This document shows, in pieces, positions 52,292 to 62,111 of a stretch of 64,000 bases of DNA. Positions within the stretch are counted from its first letter, which is position 1, and each line of letters opens with the position of its first letter. The DNA is from Methyloligella sp. GTDB lineage: Bacteria; Pseudomonadota; Alphaproteobacteria; Rhizobiales; HXMU1428-3. The notes under the pieces were generated by a model. It ran no database searches and was not told where the DNA came from. It saw only the letters and a list, made by a program, of their open reading frames with translations. The stretch is from contig BQJJ01000006.1 in the NCBI GenBank assembly GCA_021604645.1, positions 1 through 64,000 on the forward strand, written 5' to 3'. Both the position numbers and the translations under genes were made by a program.

Positions 52292-52465
52292 ATGGCAGTT
52301 GAAAACCATATTTCTGAACTGAGCCAAAGACACAGAGTACTTGATCAAAAAATTGAGAAAGAACAATCCCGACCGTTAATCGACGATGTAAAACTCGCAG
52401 AATTGAAACGCAAAAAACTTCAATTAAAAGACGAAATCAAACGTCTGGAATTAACAATTAATTAG
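52292..52465 (+). CDS. Second DUF465/YdcH-family small protein
   Basis: A 57-residue protein starting at ATG 52292, preceded by CGGAGGG, an excellent ribosome-binding site. It reads AVENHISELSQRHRVLDQKI, EKEQSRPLIDDVKLAELKRK and ends KLQLKDEIKRLE, the DUF465 core. It is highly charged and helical. Its stop codon TAG is the first three bases of the RIME-like repeat R2, so the repeat inserted at or shaped the gene end. Function of the family unknown. Confidence 0.85.
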   Translation: MAVENHISELSQRHRVLDQKIEKEQSRPLIDDVKLAELKRKKLQLKDEIKRLELTIN

Positions 52466-52515
52466 AGCGTTCCGCCCAAAAGTGGGCACCGGTTTTGGGA
52501 TAAAAGGAACGTTTC
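52463..52515 (+). repeat. RIME-like palindromic repeat R2
   Basis: TAGAGCGTTCC ... GGAACGTTT, with AAAAGTGGGCACCGGTTTTG between. The arms differ from R1 (GTGTC/GACAC) but pair equally well, and the core is the same. Confidence 0.7.
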
Positions 52516-52622
52516 AGGAAAAAGAGCATTTTGCTCTCTCCTCCCTCTCTTTTTGAGTTCTGACTTTGAATCGGTCAGAAATTGGAACAAAACCAAAAGT
52601 AAAAAAGATAAGGATAAGAATT

Positions 52623-52650
52623 AAGGCGCGGAATTTCCCCGCGCCTTTTA
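52623..52650. terminator. Terminator between DUF465 and argB
   Basis: GGCGCGG and CCGCGCC arms with TTTTAATATT on the + side. The genes converge here, so it can serve both. Confidence 0.75.
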
Positions 52651-52671
52651 ATATTAAATGACTTCAAATGC

Positions 52672-53592
52672 TCAAGCAGAATCTTCTATCAGTGTTCCAA
52701 CGCCATGAGCAGTAAAGAGCTCAAGCAAGCAGGCATGACGAACACGTCCATCAACAATCACAACACCTTCAACGCCATTTTCAACAACAGCCATTGAGCT
52801 TTCAATTTTAGGGATCATCCCTCCGCTAATGGTGCCATCAGCAATCAAACCGCGGGCTTCTTCAAGGGTGAGTTTATCGATAAGTTTACTGCTCTTATCA
52901 AGTACACCAGCAACATCAGTTAGCAATAACAAGCGCTTAGCTTTCATAGCTTGTGCCAAATGCCCTGCAAAAGTATCTGCGTTGATATTAAAGGTCTCGC
53001 CATCACGTCCCGCAGCAATTGGTGCAATAACAGGGATCAAATCGCTTTGAACCATCACCTCAACAATATGCGGGTTCATTTCAACAGGTTCTCCAACAAA
53101 CCCAAGGTCAACCATTTTGGTTGTATTTGATTTTGGGTCATGAGAAAGTTTTTCTAACTTTTTAGCCGTCATCAAATGCGCGTCTTTGCCAGAAATTCCG
53201 CAGGCCTTACCACCTTGATGGTTAATCGCGGTTACGATCTCTTTGTTAATAGAGCCAGCAAGTACCATTTGCACGATTTCAACGGTCGCCCTGTCAGTTA
53301 CCCTGAGGCCATCTTTAAATTCGCTTTTAATCTGCAAACGTTCAAGCATCGCCCCAATTTGCGGCCCACCACCATGTACAACAATCGGATTTACACCAGA
53401 TTGTTTTAGCAAAACGATATCCCGCGCAAAACTAGCGGCCAGGGTTTCGTCTCCCATGGCATTCCCGCCATATTTAATAACCACGGTTTGATTATCATAG
53501 CGCTGCATGAACGGAAGGGCTTCAGATAAGATCTGAGCTTGACTTAAAGGTGAAGTGCTAGCAGTTGGGGCTTCAGCAGCTGGTTTTGTCAT
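52672..53592 (-). CDS. argB: Acetylglutamate kinase (ArgB)
   Basis: ArgB phosphorylates N-acetylglutamate in arginine synthesis. The 306-residue protein has [15 protein letters not shown] at the start of the kinase fold, [19 protein letters not shown] and [19 protein letters not shown], then [20 protein letters not shown]. The C-terminal [20 protein letters not shown] is typical. The N-terminal 20 residues (Ala/Pro/Ser-rich) precede the core. Start ATG 53592. In other rhizobia it follows engB directly; here a + strand gene lies between. Confidence 0.96.
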   Translation of the reverse strand: MTKPAAEAPTASTSPLSQAQILSEALPFMQRYDNQTVVIKYGGNAMGDETLAASFARDIVLLKQSGVNPIVVHGGGPQIGAMLERLQIKSEFKDGLRVTDRATVEIVQMVLAGSINKEIVTAINHQGGKACGISGKDAHLMTAKKLEKLSHDPKSNTTKMVDLGFVGEPVEMNPHIVEVMVQSDLIPVIAPIAAGRDGETFNINADTFAGHLAQAMKAKRLLLLTDVAGVLDKSSKLIDKLTLEEARGLIADGTISGGMIPKIESSMAVVENGVEGVVIVDGRVRHACLLELFTAHGVGTLIEDSA

Positions 53593-54000
53593 AATTTATT
53601 CATCCAAAAAAGTGTCTTCAGGCTTTTTAGTGCGAATTGCCCTTAACCACAATCAATAAAAGTTGGTAAAGCTAACGTGAATCTGAGGCACAATTTGAAA
53701 TAGTGATACCCAAAGCGTCAAATAATTGATAAATCTTAAAGGAGACTTGAACCCAATAAGGCTAAAGTGCTCAAAAGTAAACTAATACTGACTATCATAT
53801 TTAAAAAAAGCTAAAGACTTCAACGACAAGAGACCAGAGCTAAAACGAGTAAGAAATTCGTCCGTATTCGGCCACAAACTTTGCTTAGTATTCTCGCAAG
53901 TGTTGTGTCAAATTTTTTCACTTATTTAGCTAAAATTACGGTCCTAGAAACACAAGTCTAAATAATATAATTTATCTAAGTAGCTAACCTCGGAGGCAGC
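53593..54000. other. argB upstream region
   Basis: 408 nt without a gene or a copy of the A, B or R repeats. It must hold the divergent promoters of argB and the Clp-N-domain gene. It ends with CGGAGG at 53991-53996. Confidence 0.4.
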
Positions 54001-56292
54001 TTGAGTAGAGTAGAGATGGCTGAACAATTAGATCAACAACTTCCTGCAACACGCAATTTGCACGAAAGCCTCTCTCGCGCTGAGGAGCTGGCAACACGTC
54101 GCAAACATTCTGTTGTAGGGCTAGATCACCTCCTGCTCGCACTTGGCCAAGACCCAGAGGCCGTTGCCGTTCTATTAGTTTGTAAAGTTGATGTTGAAGC
54201 ACTTTGCATGGATTTATTACGCAAATTAGGCCCAGAAGCCCGTATGCGTAGCCCAAACACTGTCCCTCCTTCATTTGATGTGACTGTCCAAAATCTCATC
54301 GCACATGCTTCAGCTGCAGCCCTACAAGCTGGTCATACTGAAATTGACGGCTCAAATATTCTATCTGCCATCATCAGTGGTGAAGGCGGAATGATTACCC
54401 ATAAAATTTTGCAAAAACATGGGCTAACTTTCAATGAAACAGTTTTAAATCTTGAGAATAAAAAACAAAACGAAAATGAAAAGCAGATAGGTCTCAAACA
54501 ACAAGAAGAAACAAAAGAAGCCAAAAGCCAGCCAGATAATGATCAAACTGAAAGTTATAAATTAGTTCCTGAAGTCTCAGATAAAGGTGAGATTAGAGAC
54601 CAAAAGTCAGAACAACCTTCTCAGCAAGGTGTTGCCAACAAGACAAAAGAGCCTTCTGTAAGTAAGGCTGCTATAGAGCCTCAAGGTGATAAGAAAAACC
54701 AAGGTCCTTTAGAGTCTATTGTACAGGCTGAAGCCAGGCCAGAAGATTATGGGATGACCGTTGAGGGCCGTGAATATCATCCCGTTCCTCCTAAAGCAAA
54801 ACAGCCGCTACCAAAGGGCGGTAAAGTCTCGCATCAGGAAGCTTCAACTCCACATGTAAATATACAAAACCAAAATCATGCACGTGCAGGTGGCCCACCA
54901 CCTATGCGGCAAGATGCCGGCTTAGAAACAGCGCAAAAAGGTAAAGGCCAGCAACAGACACTGAGACAAGCTGAAAATGTGCCACCTCATAAAATGCAAA
55001 ACGGCATGCCAGCTCAAGCGAACATGCAAGGTCAAATGAACAGGCCACCAGCTCAAGCCATCCGACCGCCGCAACAGCAGAGCGTAAATGAACAAGAGCC
55101 TTTGCCATCAATTTTAAATAATAAAGGGCCTCAAGGAGTAAGAGCGGAAACACCTGGCCCAGATGAACAGTCTGAAGCCTCTCAAGCTGCGAGCCGAAAA
55201 GTGAGTTTTAAAAAGGCAGAATTCGCGCAGCCACAAGATAAGTTCATCAAAGAAGATAAATATGGGAACACACCTCCCTCACTTCCTATTTCACCTCAGC
55301 CTGGTTCTGAAGAACGAAATGACCAACGTAACGATCAGCAAAATGGTCAGCGCGATGGCGATTTATCTGAAAACGCAAATTCAGCACCAAAATTTGAAGG
55401 AAAAGAAGAAGCTCCAATAAGAACTGCTCAAAATGCAATGCCTCCACATTTTCCGCAAATCAAAGAACCAAAACTAAATGAGCAGGCTGCAATCAGCAGA
55501 GGGCTTATGGATCAAGCGCCATTAAACCTACCCCCGATCGCGCGCGAAGGCATGCCTCTTAAACAAGAGCAGTTTCCAGCAAAGAATATGATGTCACCCC
55601 AAGGGCAGCAGCAACCAGTACATCCTGGGCAGCCACCGCTGCCTCATGGTGGGTACCAGCATAGCCAAACTCAGGAAAAAATGGATGGCATTGCTAACTC
55701 GATCGCCCAAAATCAAAAAAACAGAGAAATTCTTGGCGATCAAGATCAGGTTATTGAAAATATTCCAAAGGTTATGCGGGTAGGTAAAGTGCATTATTTG
55801 GAAGTGCGCGTTGCGAAATTTGCAAATACAGAAATTGAACTGGCACCTGAAGATTATGGTTTAAGATCTAAGCAGAATAGCAACAACCCATTGACGAAAG
55901 CCATCACGGTTCGGCTAACAGGACCAGATGGATTGTTTTTGATAGATTGTGCAACAGCTTCGACACAGTGGACAGAAATGCAAGGTGGCATAACCAATGA
56001 TGCTGATTTTGCCGTTTGGCGCTGGCGTGTGTTGCCACGTAAAAGTGGCGTATCAAAATTGAGGTTAGACGTAACAGCTCGCACCAGCAATGAAGACGGT
56101 CTAACTGCTGAAATTCCAATCCAACCATCTAAATCAATAGATATCAAAGTCACGCGTAATTATGGATCAATTTTCAAAAAGCTAATTTTGATTACCGGAA
56201 TTTTTGTTGTTGGGTTCGGAGTGGCTCAGTATGGCCAGCAAACTTATGAGCTTGTTCAAGAGCAAATTAAAGAATTTAGCCGCAAAGATTAG
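54001..56292 (+). CDS. Membrane-anchored protein with ClpA/ClpC-type N-domain
   Basis: The 763-residue protein has three parts. Residues about 1-150 are a double Clp N-domain: LHESLSRAEELATRRKHSVV, GLDHLLLALGQDPEAVAVL and TEIDGSNILSAIISGEGG. Residues about 155-590 are a long Gln/Pro/Lys/Asn-rich, probably disordered stretch. Residues about 595-720 look like a beta-sandwich (VRVAKFANTEIELAPEDYG, AVWRWRVLPRKSGVSKLRLD). One membrane helix (LILITGIFVVGFGVAQYG) lies near the end. No AAA module is present, so it is not a Clp ATPase; it may capture substrates for one. TTG 54001 follows CGGAGG; ATG 54016 is an alternative. Confidence 0.7.
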   Translation: MSRVEMAEQLDQQLPATRNLHESLSRAEELATRRKHSVVGLDHLLLALGQDPEAVAVLLVCKVDVEALCMDLLRKLGPEARMRSPNTVPPSFDVTVQNLIAHASAAALQAGHTEIDGSNILSAIISGEGGMITHKILQKHGLTFNETVLNLENKKQNENEKQIGLKQQEETKEAKSQPDNDQTESYKLVPEVSDKGEIRDQKSEQPSQQGVANKTKEPSVSKAAIEPQGDKKNQGPLESIVQAEARPEDYGMTVEGREYHPVPPKAKQPLPKGGKVSHQEASTPHVNIQNQNHARAGGPPPMRQDAGLETAQKGKGQQQTLRQAENVPPHKMQNGMPAQANMQGQMNRPPAQAIRPPQQQSVNEQEPLPSILNNKGPQGVRAETPGPDEQSEASQAASRKVSFKKAEFAQPQDKFIKEDKYGNTPPSLPISPQPGSEERNDQRNDQQNGQRDGDLSENANSAPKFEGKEEAPIRTAQNAMPPHFPQIKEPKLNEQAAISRGLMDQAPLNLPPIAREGMPLKQEQFPAKNMMSPQGQQQPVHPGQPPLPHGGYQHSQTQEKMDGIANSIAQNQKNREILGDQDQVIENIPKVMRVGKVHYLEVRVAKFANTEIELAPEDYGLRSKQNSNNPLTKAITVRLTGPDGLFLIDCATASTQWTEMQGGITNDADFAVWRWRVLPRKSGVSKLRLDVTARTSNEDGLTAEIPIQPSKSIDIKVTRNYGSIFKKLILITGIFVVGFGVAQYGQQTYELVQEQIKEFSRKD

Positions 56293-56344
56293 AGTTTGAT
56301 TCAGAAGCCATTTTTATTCAGCTGAACAATACAAGCCGTTTGGT

Positions 56345-56995
56345 TTAAGAATTCAACGCTAAAATTATGGCACCCTTCAGCTCATCAATACCCTGGCCTT
56401 TGTTCGACGAAGTCGCGATTAATAAGGGAAACGCAGCAGGGTGTTTTTTGATAATCGCTTCAGTTTCGCTAATTCGTTTTTCAAGTTCACCTGTCTTTAT
56501 CTTGTCGGTTTTTGTTAAGACGATTTGATAAAGCACCGCAGAACTATCAAGCTTCTCCATGATCTCAAGATCTTTTTTCTTGATACCATGCCGACTGTCG
56601 ATCAGGACAAATGTTCGTTTAAGGTTTGTGCGGCCTCGTAAATATTTCTCAATCAGTTTGGTCCATCCGGCAACCATTTCTTTCGGCACTTTAGCGAAAC
56701 CATAACCAGGCATATCAACGAGAAACGCTTCATCCCCAATGGTGAAATAATTAATCTCACGCGTGCGACCTGGTGTGTTCGATGTGCGAGCTAAATTTTT
56801 ACGATTGCATAGCGCATTAATCAAACTGGATTTACCAACATTGGAGCGTCCGGCAAAAGCAATCTCAGGTCGATCAGCTGCCGGCAGCCCACTTTCCGCA
56901 ACCACCCCTTTGACAAAATCAATAGGTAATCGAAAAAGAGAAATACCTTCTTCAATGAGGTCATCAGTAATTTTAATTTCGTCTAAATCGCTCAT
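56345..56995 (-). CDS. engB: Ribosome biogenesis GTPase EngB (YihA/YsxC)
   Basis: EngB acts late in 50S subunit assembly. The protein (216 residues from ATG 56995; an upstream in-frame start at 57016 is possible) has G1 [16 protein letters not shown]2 [15 protein letters not shown]3 DMPGYGFA and G4 LTKTDK. Order rpmH-rnpA-yidC-engB on the minus strand is conserved. A degenerate B element and repeat A13 separate it from yidC. Confidence 0.94.
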   Translation of the reverse strand: MSDLDEIKITDDLIEEGISLFRLPIDFVKGVVAESGLPAADRPEIAFAGRSNVGKSSLINALCNRKNLARTSNTPGRTREINYFTIGDEAFLVDMPGYGFAKVPKEMVAGWTKLIEKYLRGRTNLKRTFVLIDSRHGIKKKDLEIMEKLDSSAVLYQIVLTKTDKIKTGELEKRISETEAIIKKHPAAFPLLIATSSNKGQGIDELKGAIILALNS

Positions 56996-57015
56996 AATAT
57001 TTCTCGATGTTAACA

Positions 57016-57050
57016 CGGGTCATAGTGGGCAACTGAAGCGCAATAAAAAA
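57016..57050 (+). repeat. Degenerate repeat family B between engB and yidC
   Basis: GGGTCATAGTGGGCAACTGA, AGCGCAAT and an A tail. The 3' half is typical; the 5' arm of the inner hairpin is decayed. Confidence 0.5.
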
Positions 57051-57068
57051 CTCATAACTCACCATTCG

Positions 57069-57179
57069 AAGAAGGAGCTCAGCCCATTTTCGGGCTGAGA
57101 GACATGACGCCAAGGGCGTCCGGCGCAAGCGCCGCCCCTCGGAGGCCCAAGCGCCATAAGCGCTTGGAATAGCCGTGAG
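57069..57179 (+). repeat. Repeat family A, copy A13
   Basis: GAAGGAG, stem 1 CTCAGCCC/GGGCTGAG, AGACATG, stem 2 GACGCC/GGCGTC, stem 3 GGCGC/GCGCC, CTCGGAGG, stem 4 CCAAGCGC/GCGCTTGG, AATAGCC and GTGAG. It ends 6 nt before the yidC stop codon (opposite strand). A complete copy without insertions. Confidence 0.9.
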
Positions 57180-57185
57180 AGATAA

Positions 57186-58979
57186 CTAAGTACTCTTCTT
57201 CTTGAAACCCATATTCTCCAAGAGATTCACCTCAACACCGTGCCGCCGCATAATATAATACTGCTGTATGACTGAAAGTGTATTGTTCCACGCCCAGTAA
57301 ATAACAAGTCCGGAAGAAAAGCCTGCAAGAATAAAGGTAAAGATAATCGGCATATAAGTGAAGATTTGAGCCTGCACCGCATCAGTTGGTGCTGGGTTTA
57401 GCTTCATTTGAATGAACATGGTAATACCCATGATCAATGGCCAAATGCCAATCATCAAGAATTGCGGAAGGTCAATCGGGATCAAACCGAATAAATTGAA
57501 AAGAGATGTCGGGTCTGGTGCTGATAGATCCTGGATCCAACCAACAAACGGCGCATGACGCATTTCAATAGTTACATACAGCACTTTATAGAGCGCAAAG
57601 AAAATAGGAATTTGTATAAGAACGGGCCAACAACCAGATAAGGGGTTGATCTTGTTTTTCTTATAAAGCTCCATCAGCTCTTGCTGCTGCTTCATCTTAT
57701 CGTCTTTATAGCGCGTTCTGATTTTTTCCATCTCAGGCTGCATCTTTTTCATATACGCCATAGATTTATAAGACTTGTTAGCCAGAGGGAATAAAAGCAG
57801 TTTAATAATAACTGTAACGATCAAAATCGATAAACCAAAATTGCCAACGAGATGGTTAAAATAAACCAAAGACTTAAACATCGGTTTTGTGATGAAATGA
57901 AACCAACCCCAGTCAATCAAATTGGTAAACTTATTAATTTTAAGAGTTTCCGCGTAGGTCTCAATCAGTTCACCCTGTTTGGCACCAGCATAGAGGCGAT
58001 TGGTCACTTCAATTGTTTTGCCAGGTTCAATGATTTGTCCAGCAAGCAAATAATTCACAGTGTAATTATCATCGCTTCCCTCAGGTGCATTACCCAGAAA
58101 GTTAGAAGAAAATTTGTGACGCTCGTCAGGAATAAGCGCTGCTGCCCAATATTTATCAGTGAGCGCAACCCACCCGGTTTTCCCTGAATGTTTTTCTAAT
58201 CTGTCATCAGCCAAGTCACTGTAAGTTGTTTCAATTAACTCATCATTGAAAACACCCACAACACCTTCATGAGAAATGAAGATTGATTCGCTAATCGGTT
58301 TGTTGCGGCGGTAGATTAAGCCATAGGGAGATAGGTCAAGAGCTTTCGAGCCTTTGTTCATCACCCGTTGTGTGATGGTGAACATAAAACGCTCATCAAT
58401 TGAAATCTCACGTTCAAAAAGGAGCCCCTTGCCATTGTCAAATTGTAATTTAACAGGGGATCCAACTGACAAACGGTCACCCGAAACCTTTGTCCAAAGC
58501 GTGTCATTTTTGGGAGCAACAACAGAACTATCACTACTCACCCAACCAAAATCAGCAAAATAAGGATGCTTCGTTCCTTCAGGAGAAAAGAACTCAACCG
58601 GTGGGCTATTCTTATCAACTTTTTGGCGGAAATTCTTTAATAATACATCGTCAACGCGGCCACCAACAAGATTGATCGAACCTGATATGGCCGGTGTATC
58701 AATAGCAACACGTTTAGACGTATCTGATAAAATATCACCTCGAGATTTAACTCGGACAGGTGCTTGAACAACACCAGGTGTAATTGGCGTGCCAGCTTGA
58801 ATTTTGCCATCAACTTTAGGAGGGTTTGCTCCTTGGCTTTGTTTCTTCAAAAGAGCTTCAGCTTGTTGGCGCTCTTTGAGTTTTTCTTGCTTGGGAACAA
58901 TGTAAAAATAGTTCCAAACCAGGAAGACCAAAACCGAAAGAACAAGGGCAACTATAAAATTTTTATTATTTTCATCCAT
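57186..58979 (-). CDS. yidC: Membrane protein insertase YidC
   Basis: YidC inserts and folds inner-membrane proteins, alone or with SecYEG. The 597-residue protein starts with a membrane helix (FIVALVLSVLVFLVWNYFYI). A large periplasmic domain of about 300 residues follows, then the conserved core: FGLSILIVTVIIKLLLFPLA, MQPEMEKIRTRYKDDKMK and INPLSGCWPVLIQIPIFFAL, with three more helices. Start ATG 58979. It is second after rnpA in the conserved order. Confidence 0.96.
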   Translation of the reverse strand: MDENNKNFIVALVLSVLVFLVWNYFYIVPKQEKLKERQQAEALLKKQSQGANPPKVDGKIQAGTPITPGVVQAPVRVKSRGDILSDTSKRVAIDTPAISGSINLVGGRVDDVLLKNFRQKVDKNSPPVEFFSPEGTKHPYFADFGWVSSDSSVVAPKNDTLWTKVSGDRLSVGSPVKLQFDNGKGLLFEREISIDERFMFTITQRVMNKGSKALDLSPYGLIYRRNKPISESIFISHEGVVGVFNDELIETTYSDLADDRLEKHSGKTGWVALTDKYWAAALIPDERHKFSSNFLGNAPEGSDDNYTVNYLLAGQIIEPGKTIEVTNRLYAGAKQGELIETYAETLKINKFTNLIDWGWFHFITKPMFKSLVYFNHLVGNFGLSILIVTVIIKLLLFPLANKSYKSMAYMKKMQPEMEKIRTRYKDDKMKQQQELMELYKKNKINPLSGCWPVLIQIPIFFALYKVLYVTIEMRHAPFVGWIQDLSAPDPTSLFNLFGLIPIDLPQFLMIGIWPLIMGITMFIQMKLNPAPTDAVQAQIFTYMPIIFTFILAGFSSGLVIYWAWNNTLSVIQQYYIMRRHGVEVNLLENMGFKKKST

Positions 58980-59022
58980 GAAAAATGCTCTATTGCTTAA
59001 ATGTTAATGGCGCGTTTAAATC

Positions 59023-59526
59023 TTAGTCAGTGCCAGATGATATAATCCGTCTATGAACTTTTTTAAAGCTTTTCTCTAAATCTTTTAGAAGATCAGCATA
59101 ATCAATTGATAAACAAGCCTGACGGCCAATTATTACATAATCAATTCCAGGCTGAGCGGCGTTTGGTGCAATTTGCCGTAAAGCTTCCTTTAATCGCCGC
59201 CTCATCTTATTTCGCATAACTGAAACAGGGCCCCGTTTCCCGTCAGCGTTTGAAGACTTGTCTTTGTTCTTAGCCTGTTGCCCCTTTTGTATCTGGGTGA
59301 TCATTCTACGAACAGTGTTATTCGTAACAGTTATGCCAAAACGAGCTTCAGCCTTTGTTCCCTCAGCTTTATCCTCAATCTGACCTTCCCTCACACAAGC
59401 TTGCAGTAAAAATCCAGGTGTACCCCATGAACTACCTTGAGTTTTACCTTGAGAACTGCCTGATTTAACAGCTAAAAATTCGCGTCTCTGTTTTATTATG
59501 GAAAGTTTTCCTGGAGGAAGGCTCAT
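59023..59526 (-). CDS. rnpA: Ribonuclease P protein component
   Basis: RnpA is the protein subunit of RNase P, which trims tRNA 5' ends. The core begins PPGKLSIIKQRREFLAV and contains RFGITVTNNTVRRMI. The RNR-type motif is RNKMRRRLKEALRQ, and DYVIIGRQACLSIDYADLLK closes it. Two Gly/Ser/Lys/Gln-rich insertions (about residues 22-35 and 80-95) make it longer than usual (167 residues from ATG 59526; the frame opens at 59553). It lies between rpmH and yidC. Confidence 0.9.
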   Translation of the reverse strand: MSLPPGKLSIIKQRREFLAVKSGSSQGKTQGSSWGTPGFLLQACVREGQIEDKAEGTKAEARFGITVTNNTVRRMITQIQKGQQAKNKDKSSNADGKRGPVSVMRNKMRRRLKEALRQIAPNAAQPGIDYVIIGRQACLSIDYADLLKDLEKSFKKVHRRIISSGTD

Positions 59527-59726
59527 GAGATTTAAATCCAACAAAAAATCCATTTAAAGAGGGTATTGAATGTTGCCAAACTGATTTGGCTTTAAAAATA
59601 AAGGACCCTAAAAATAAAAAGGTAAGCTAAGTAAAAATAAAGGGCAAAGTTGAGTTTCAACATTGCCCTAAAATTTCATCATTAAGTGAGAGTAATCTCA
59701 AAAGTTTAAAAGCTAAACTTTTTAAA

Positions 59727-59861
59727 TTAAGCACTTAACTTCTTGCGGCCACGTGAACGTCTGTTAGCTAAAACTTGGCGTCCACCAACAGTTGCTTTGC
59801 GTGCTCTAAATCCATGGCGCCGTTTACGTACCAAGCGGCTTGGTTGATATGTACGTTTCAC
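59727..59861 (-). CDS. rpmH: 50S ribosomal protein L34
   Basis: A 44-residue protein starting at GTG 59861, with GGAG 7 nt upstream on the minus strand. The translation [20 protein letters not shown] is followed by [20 protein letters not shown], the complete L34. It leads the rpmH-rnpA-yidC-engB unit, 173 nt before rnpA. Confidence 0.96.
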   Translation of the reverse strand: MKRTYQPSRLVRKRRHGFRARKATVGGRQVLANRRSRGRKKLSA

Positions 59862-60349
59862 TTGAGGTCTCCATCTAATTGATCTTTACACTACATAAAG
59901 GATCAATTGAAAAATCGTTAATCTGACCTAAAATGAAAAAAGGGTGAATGCAAAAGCGCCCGCCTCCAAAACAGATTATGCTTTAGAACCAGTCTGCTTA
60001 ATGCTTCAGTGCCAGTCATATTGCTAAGAATAGCAAATGCATCATTAAGATCAGTAAATATCCATAAAAAGGGCATATAGCCTGCACAAACCCCAATTGT
60101 CAATGAAAAGCTCTTCAAAAAAACCCAAATTCATAAAGCCAAGAAGCTTCAAGCAGTTCAAATGTTGTTCACAAACGTCTCACAAGGGTTTGAAGATGTA
60201 TGATCAGGTAATTTTGCAAACATGTGCTACCTCTTAAATCGGAAAGCGGGCAGTCTGTTTTTACCGGTTAACCTGTAGAAACAGTTAAAATAGGCTCGAA
60301 TGCAGCAAATTTAAGCTAAAAAAGATTTATAATGGCGTAGGACACATAA
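59862..60349. other. rpmH-DUF547 divergent region
   Basis: 488 nt. A minus-strand frame of 66 codons (59918-60118) has no clear ribosome-binding site or family. No repeat copy was seen. Promoters for both flanking units must lie here. Confidence 0.4.
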
Positions 60350-61234
60350 ATGAAAATGACAAATCGCAAAAAAATCACTCATTTTTTAATGAGTTTCTCA
60401 CTTCTTGCAGGTGTAAGCACCATTTCTAGCGGTATTTTAGAACTGAATGCTATGAGTAAGGCAAATGCTGTCACACTAATGACAGCGAGCGTGACTGAGC
60501 AATTCTCTAAAATTAACGCCAGTAGCCAAAAGATAATAGACCATAAAGCCTTCTCACAATTGCTAAAGCAATATGTCAAAGCAGATAAGAACGGCCTTAA
60601 CCGAGTTGACTATAAAGGCTTTAAAACCAAACAGTCAGCTTTAAAGGCCTATATTAAGACCCTTGAAACTGTAAAAGTGACATCTCTTTCAAAAAGTGAA
60701 CAATTCGCTTACTGGGCCAATCTTTATAATGCCGTCACCATTAATGTGGTTTTGGATGCCTACCCAGTTAAATCAATTAAAGATATTGATATCTCCCCTG
60801 GAATTTTCTCAAACGGTCCGTGGGGCAAAAAACTAGTGACCATTGAAGGCACCAAAATCAGCTTAGATGACATTGAGCATCAAATTTTACGAAAAGTGCA
60901 TAAAGATCCTAGGGTCCACTATGCGGTAAATTGTGCATCTGTTGGTTGTCCAAATCTTCAAAATCAAGCCTTTGATGGCAAGAACCTTCAAGCACAGCTT
61001 AACAGGGCGGCAAGAGATTATGTCAATTCAAACCGGGGCGCTGTTGTTAAAGGCAACCGCCTAGCCATTTCTAAAATCTATGTATGGTTCAAAAAAGATT
61101 TTGGCGGAAATGACAGAGGCGTTTTGGCTCATTTGAAAAAACACGCTGATAAAGACCTAAAAGCAAAGATCACAAAAATCGGTTCTATTAACAGCTCATT
61201 TTATGATTGGACATTAAATGACCAATCAAAATAA
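60350..61234 (+). CDS. DUF547 domain protein, secreted or membrane-anchored
   Basis: The 294-residue protein has an N-terminal hydrophobic signal (about residues 10-27). The DUF547 domain carries FAYWANLYNAVTINVVLDAY, then SPGIFSNGPWGKKLVTIEG, ISLDDIEHQILRKVHKDPRV and HYAVNCASVGCPNLQNQAF with its conserved Cys pair. The activity of the family is unknown; the Cys/His content allows a thiol-protease-like or metal-binding role. Its end overlaps an open frame of the next gene by up to 17 nt, and DUF547 is commonly found with TVP38-type proteins. Start ATG 60350. Confidence 0.85.
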   Translation: MKMTNRKKITHFLMSFSLLAGVSTISSGILELNAMSKANAVTLMTASVTEQFSKINASSQKIIDHKAFSQLLKQYVKADKNGLNRVDYKGFKTKQSALKAYIKTLETVKVTSLSKSEQFAYWANLYNAVTINVVLDAYPVKSIKDIDISPGIFSNGPWGKKLVTIEGTKISLDDIEHQILRKVHKDPRVHYAVNCASVGCPNLQNQAFDGKNLQAQLNRAARDYVNSNRGAVVKGNRLAISKIYVWFKKDFGGNDRGVLAHLKKHADKDLKAKITKIGSINSSFYDWTLNDQSK

Positions 61235-61265
61235 TATGACTTACACACCAGAGGAGTCCACTTTG

Positions 61266-62048
61266 ATGGAAGACCAAGCACATCAAACTGCCGAAGCTGA
61301 TAACAGATCAGTTTGGAAAAAATATCTTCCATTAATGGCCATCGTAGCCTTCATGGGAGTGGCTTTTTCACAAGGATGGCATAATTATCTTTCCTTCAAA
61401 GAACTGGCATTAAACCTGGAAAATTTAAGAAACTTTATCTCAGCTAATTATATTTCAGCCATCTTGCTTTACACTTTGGCCTATGCGGTACTAACAGCGC
61501 TTTCTTTTCCAAGTGGCATTGTAATTACTGTCGCGGGTGGTTTGTTATTTGGGTGGTTCGTGGGAACGTTTGCAACGGTTACCGGAGCAACAATTGGGGC
61601 AACAATCTTATTTCTTGCAGCCAAAACATCACTAGGTGATCATCTAAAATCTAAAGCAGGTCCGTTTTTAGAAAAACTGCAAAAAGGCTTCGAAGAAAAT
61701 GCACTGAGCTACATGTTCTTCTTGCGTCTTGTGCCTGCTTTCCCATTTTGGCTTGTAAATTTAGCGCCCGCGCTTTTAGGAGTAAAATTAAGTACGTATT
61801 TTATTGCAACTTTCTTCGGCATCATTCCTGGCACTCTCGCCTTTTCATATGTTGGTCAAGGTCTTGAAAGCGTCATCGTTGCTCAAAAAGAATCATATGA
61901 AGCTTGTTTAGCAGGAGCGAATGCAGCCAATTGTAAATTTGAGTTAGACACCTCGTCGTTAGTAACAACAGATTTACTCATAGCATTTGCGTTATTAGCA
62001 GTCGTTTCACTATTGCCTGTGGCCATCAAAAAATTCCGCAAGCAGTAA
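61266..62048 (+). CDS. TVP38/TMEM64-family membrane protein (VTT domain)
   Basis: The protein (260 residues from ATG 61266, behind GAGGAG; in-frame ATG at 61218 is an alternative) has five or six hydrophobic segments. The VTT motifs are YAVLTALSFPSGIVITVAGG and LLFGWFVGTFATVTGATIGA, with FFLRLVPAFPFWLVNLAPAL later, typical of TVP38/DedA-like proteins. A loop with two Cys (EACLAGANAANCKFEL) faces one side. Family members are thought to move lipids or ions. It is between DUF547 and a flavoprotein, a recurrent grouping. Confidence 0.85.
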   Translation: MEDQAHQTAEADNRSVWKKYLPLMAIVAFMGVAFSQGWHNYLSFKELALNLENLRNFISANYISAILLYTLAYAVLTALSFPSGIVITVAGGLLFGWFVGTFATVTGATIGATILFLAAKTSLGDHLKSKAGPFLEKLQKGFEENALSYMFFLRLVPAFPFWLVNLAPALLGVKLSTYFIATFFGIIPGTLAFSYVGQGLESVIVAQKESYEACLAGANAANCKFELDTSSLVTTDLLIAFALLAVVSLLPVAIKKFRKQ

Positions 62049-62111
62049 AGAGAAAAATAATCGATGGAGGTTACGGTCAATAAAGTAAATTGACCGTAAC
62101 ACCGAGAATAA

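Noticed and set aside
59918..60118. Minus-strand open frame of 66 codons upstream of rpmH
   Set aside because: No ribosome-binding site or family; the frame is likely chance in a promoter region.
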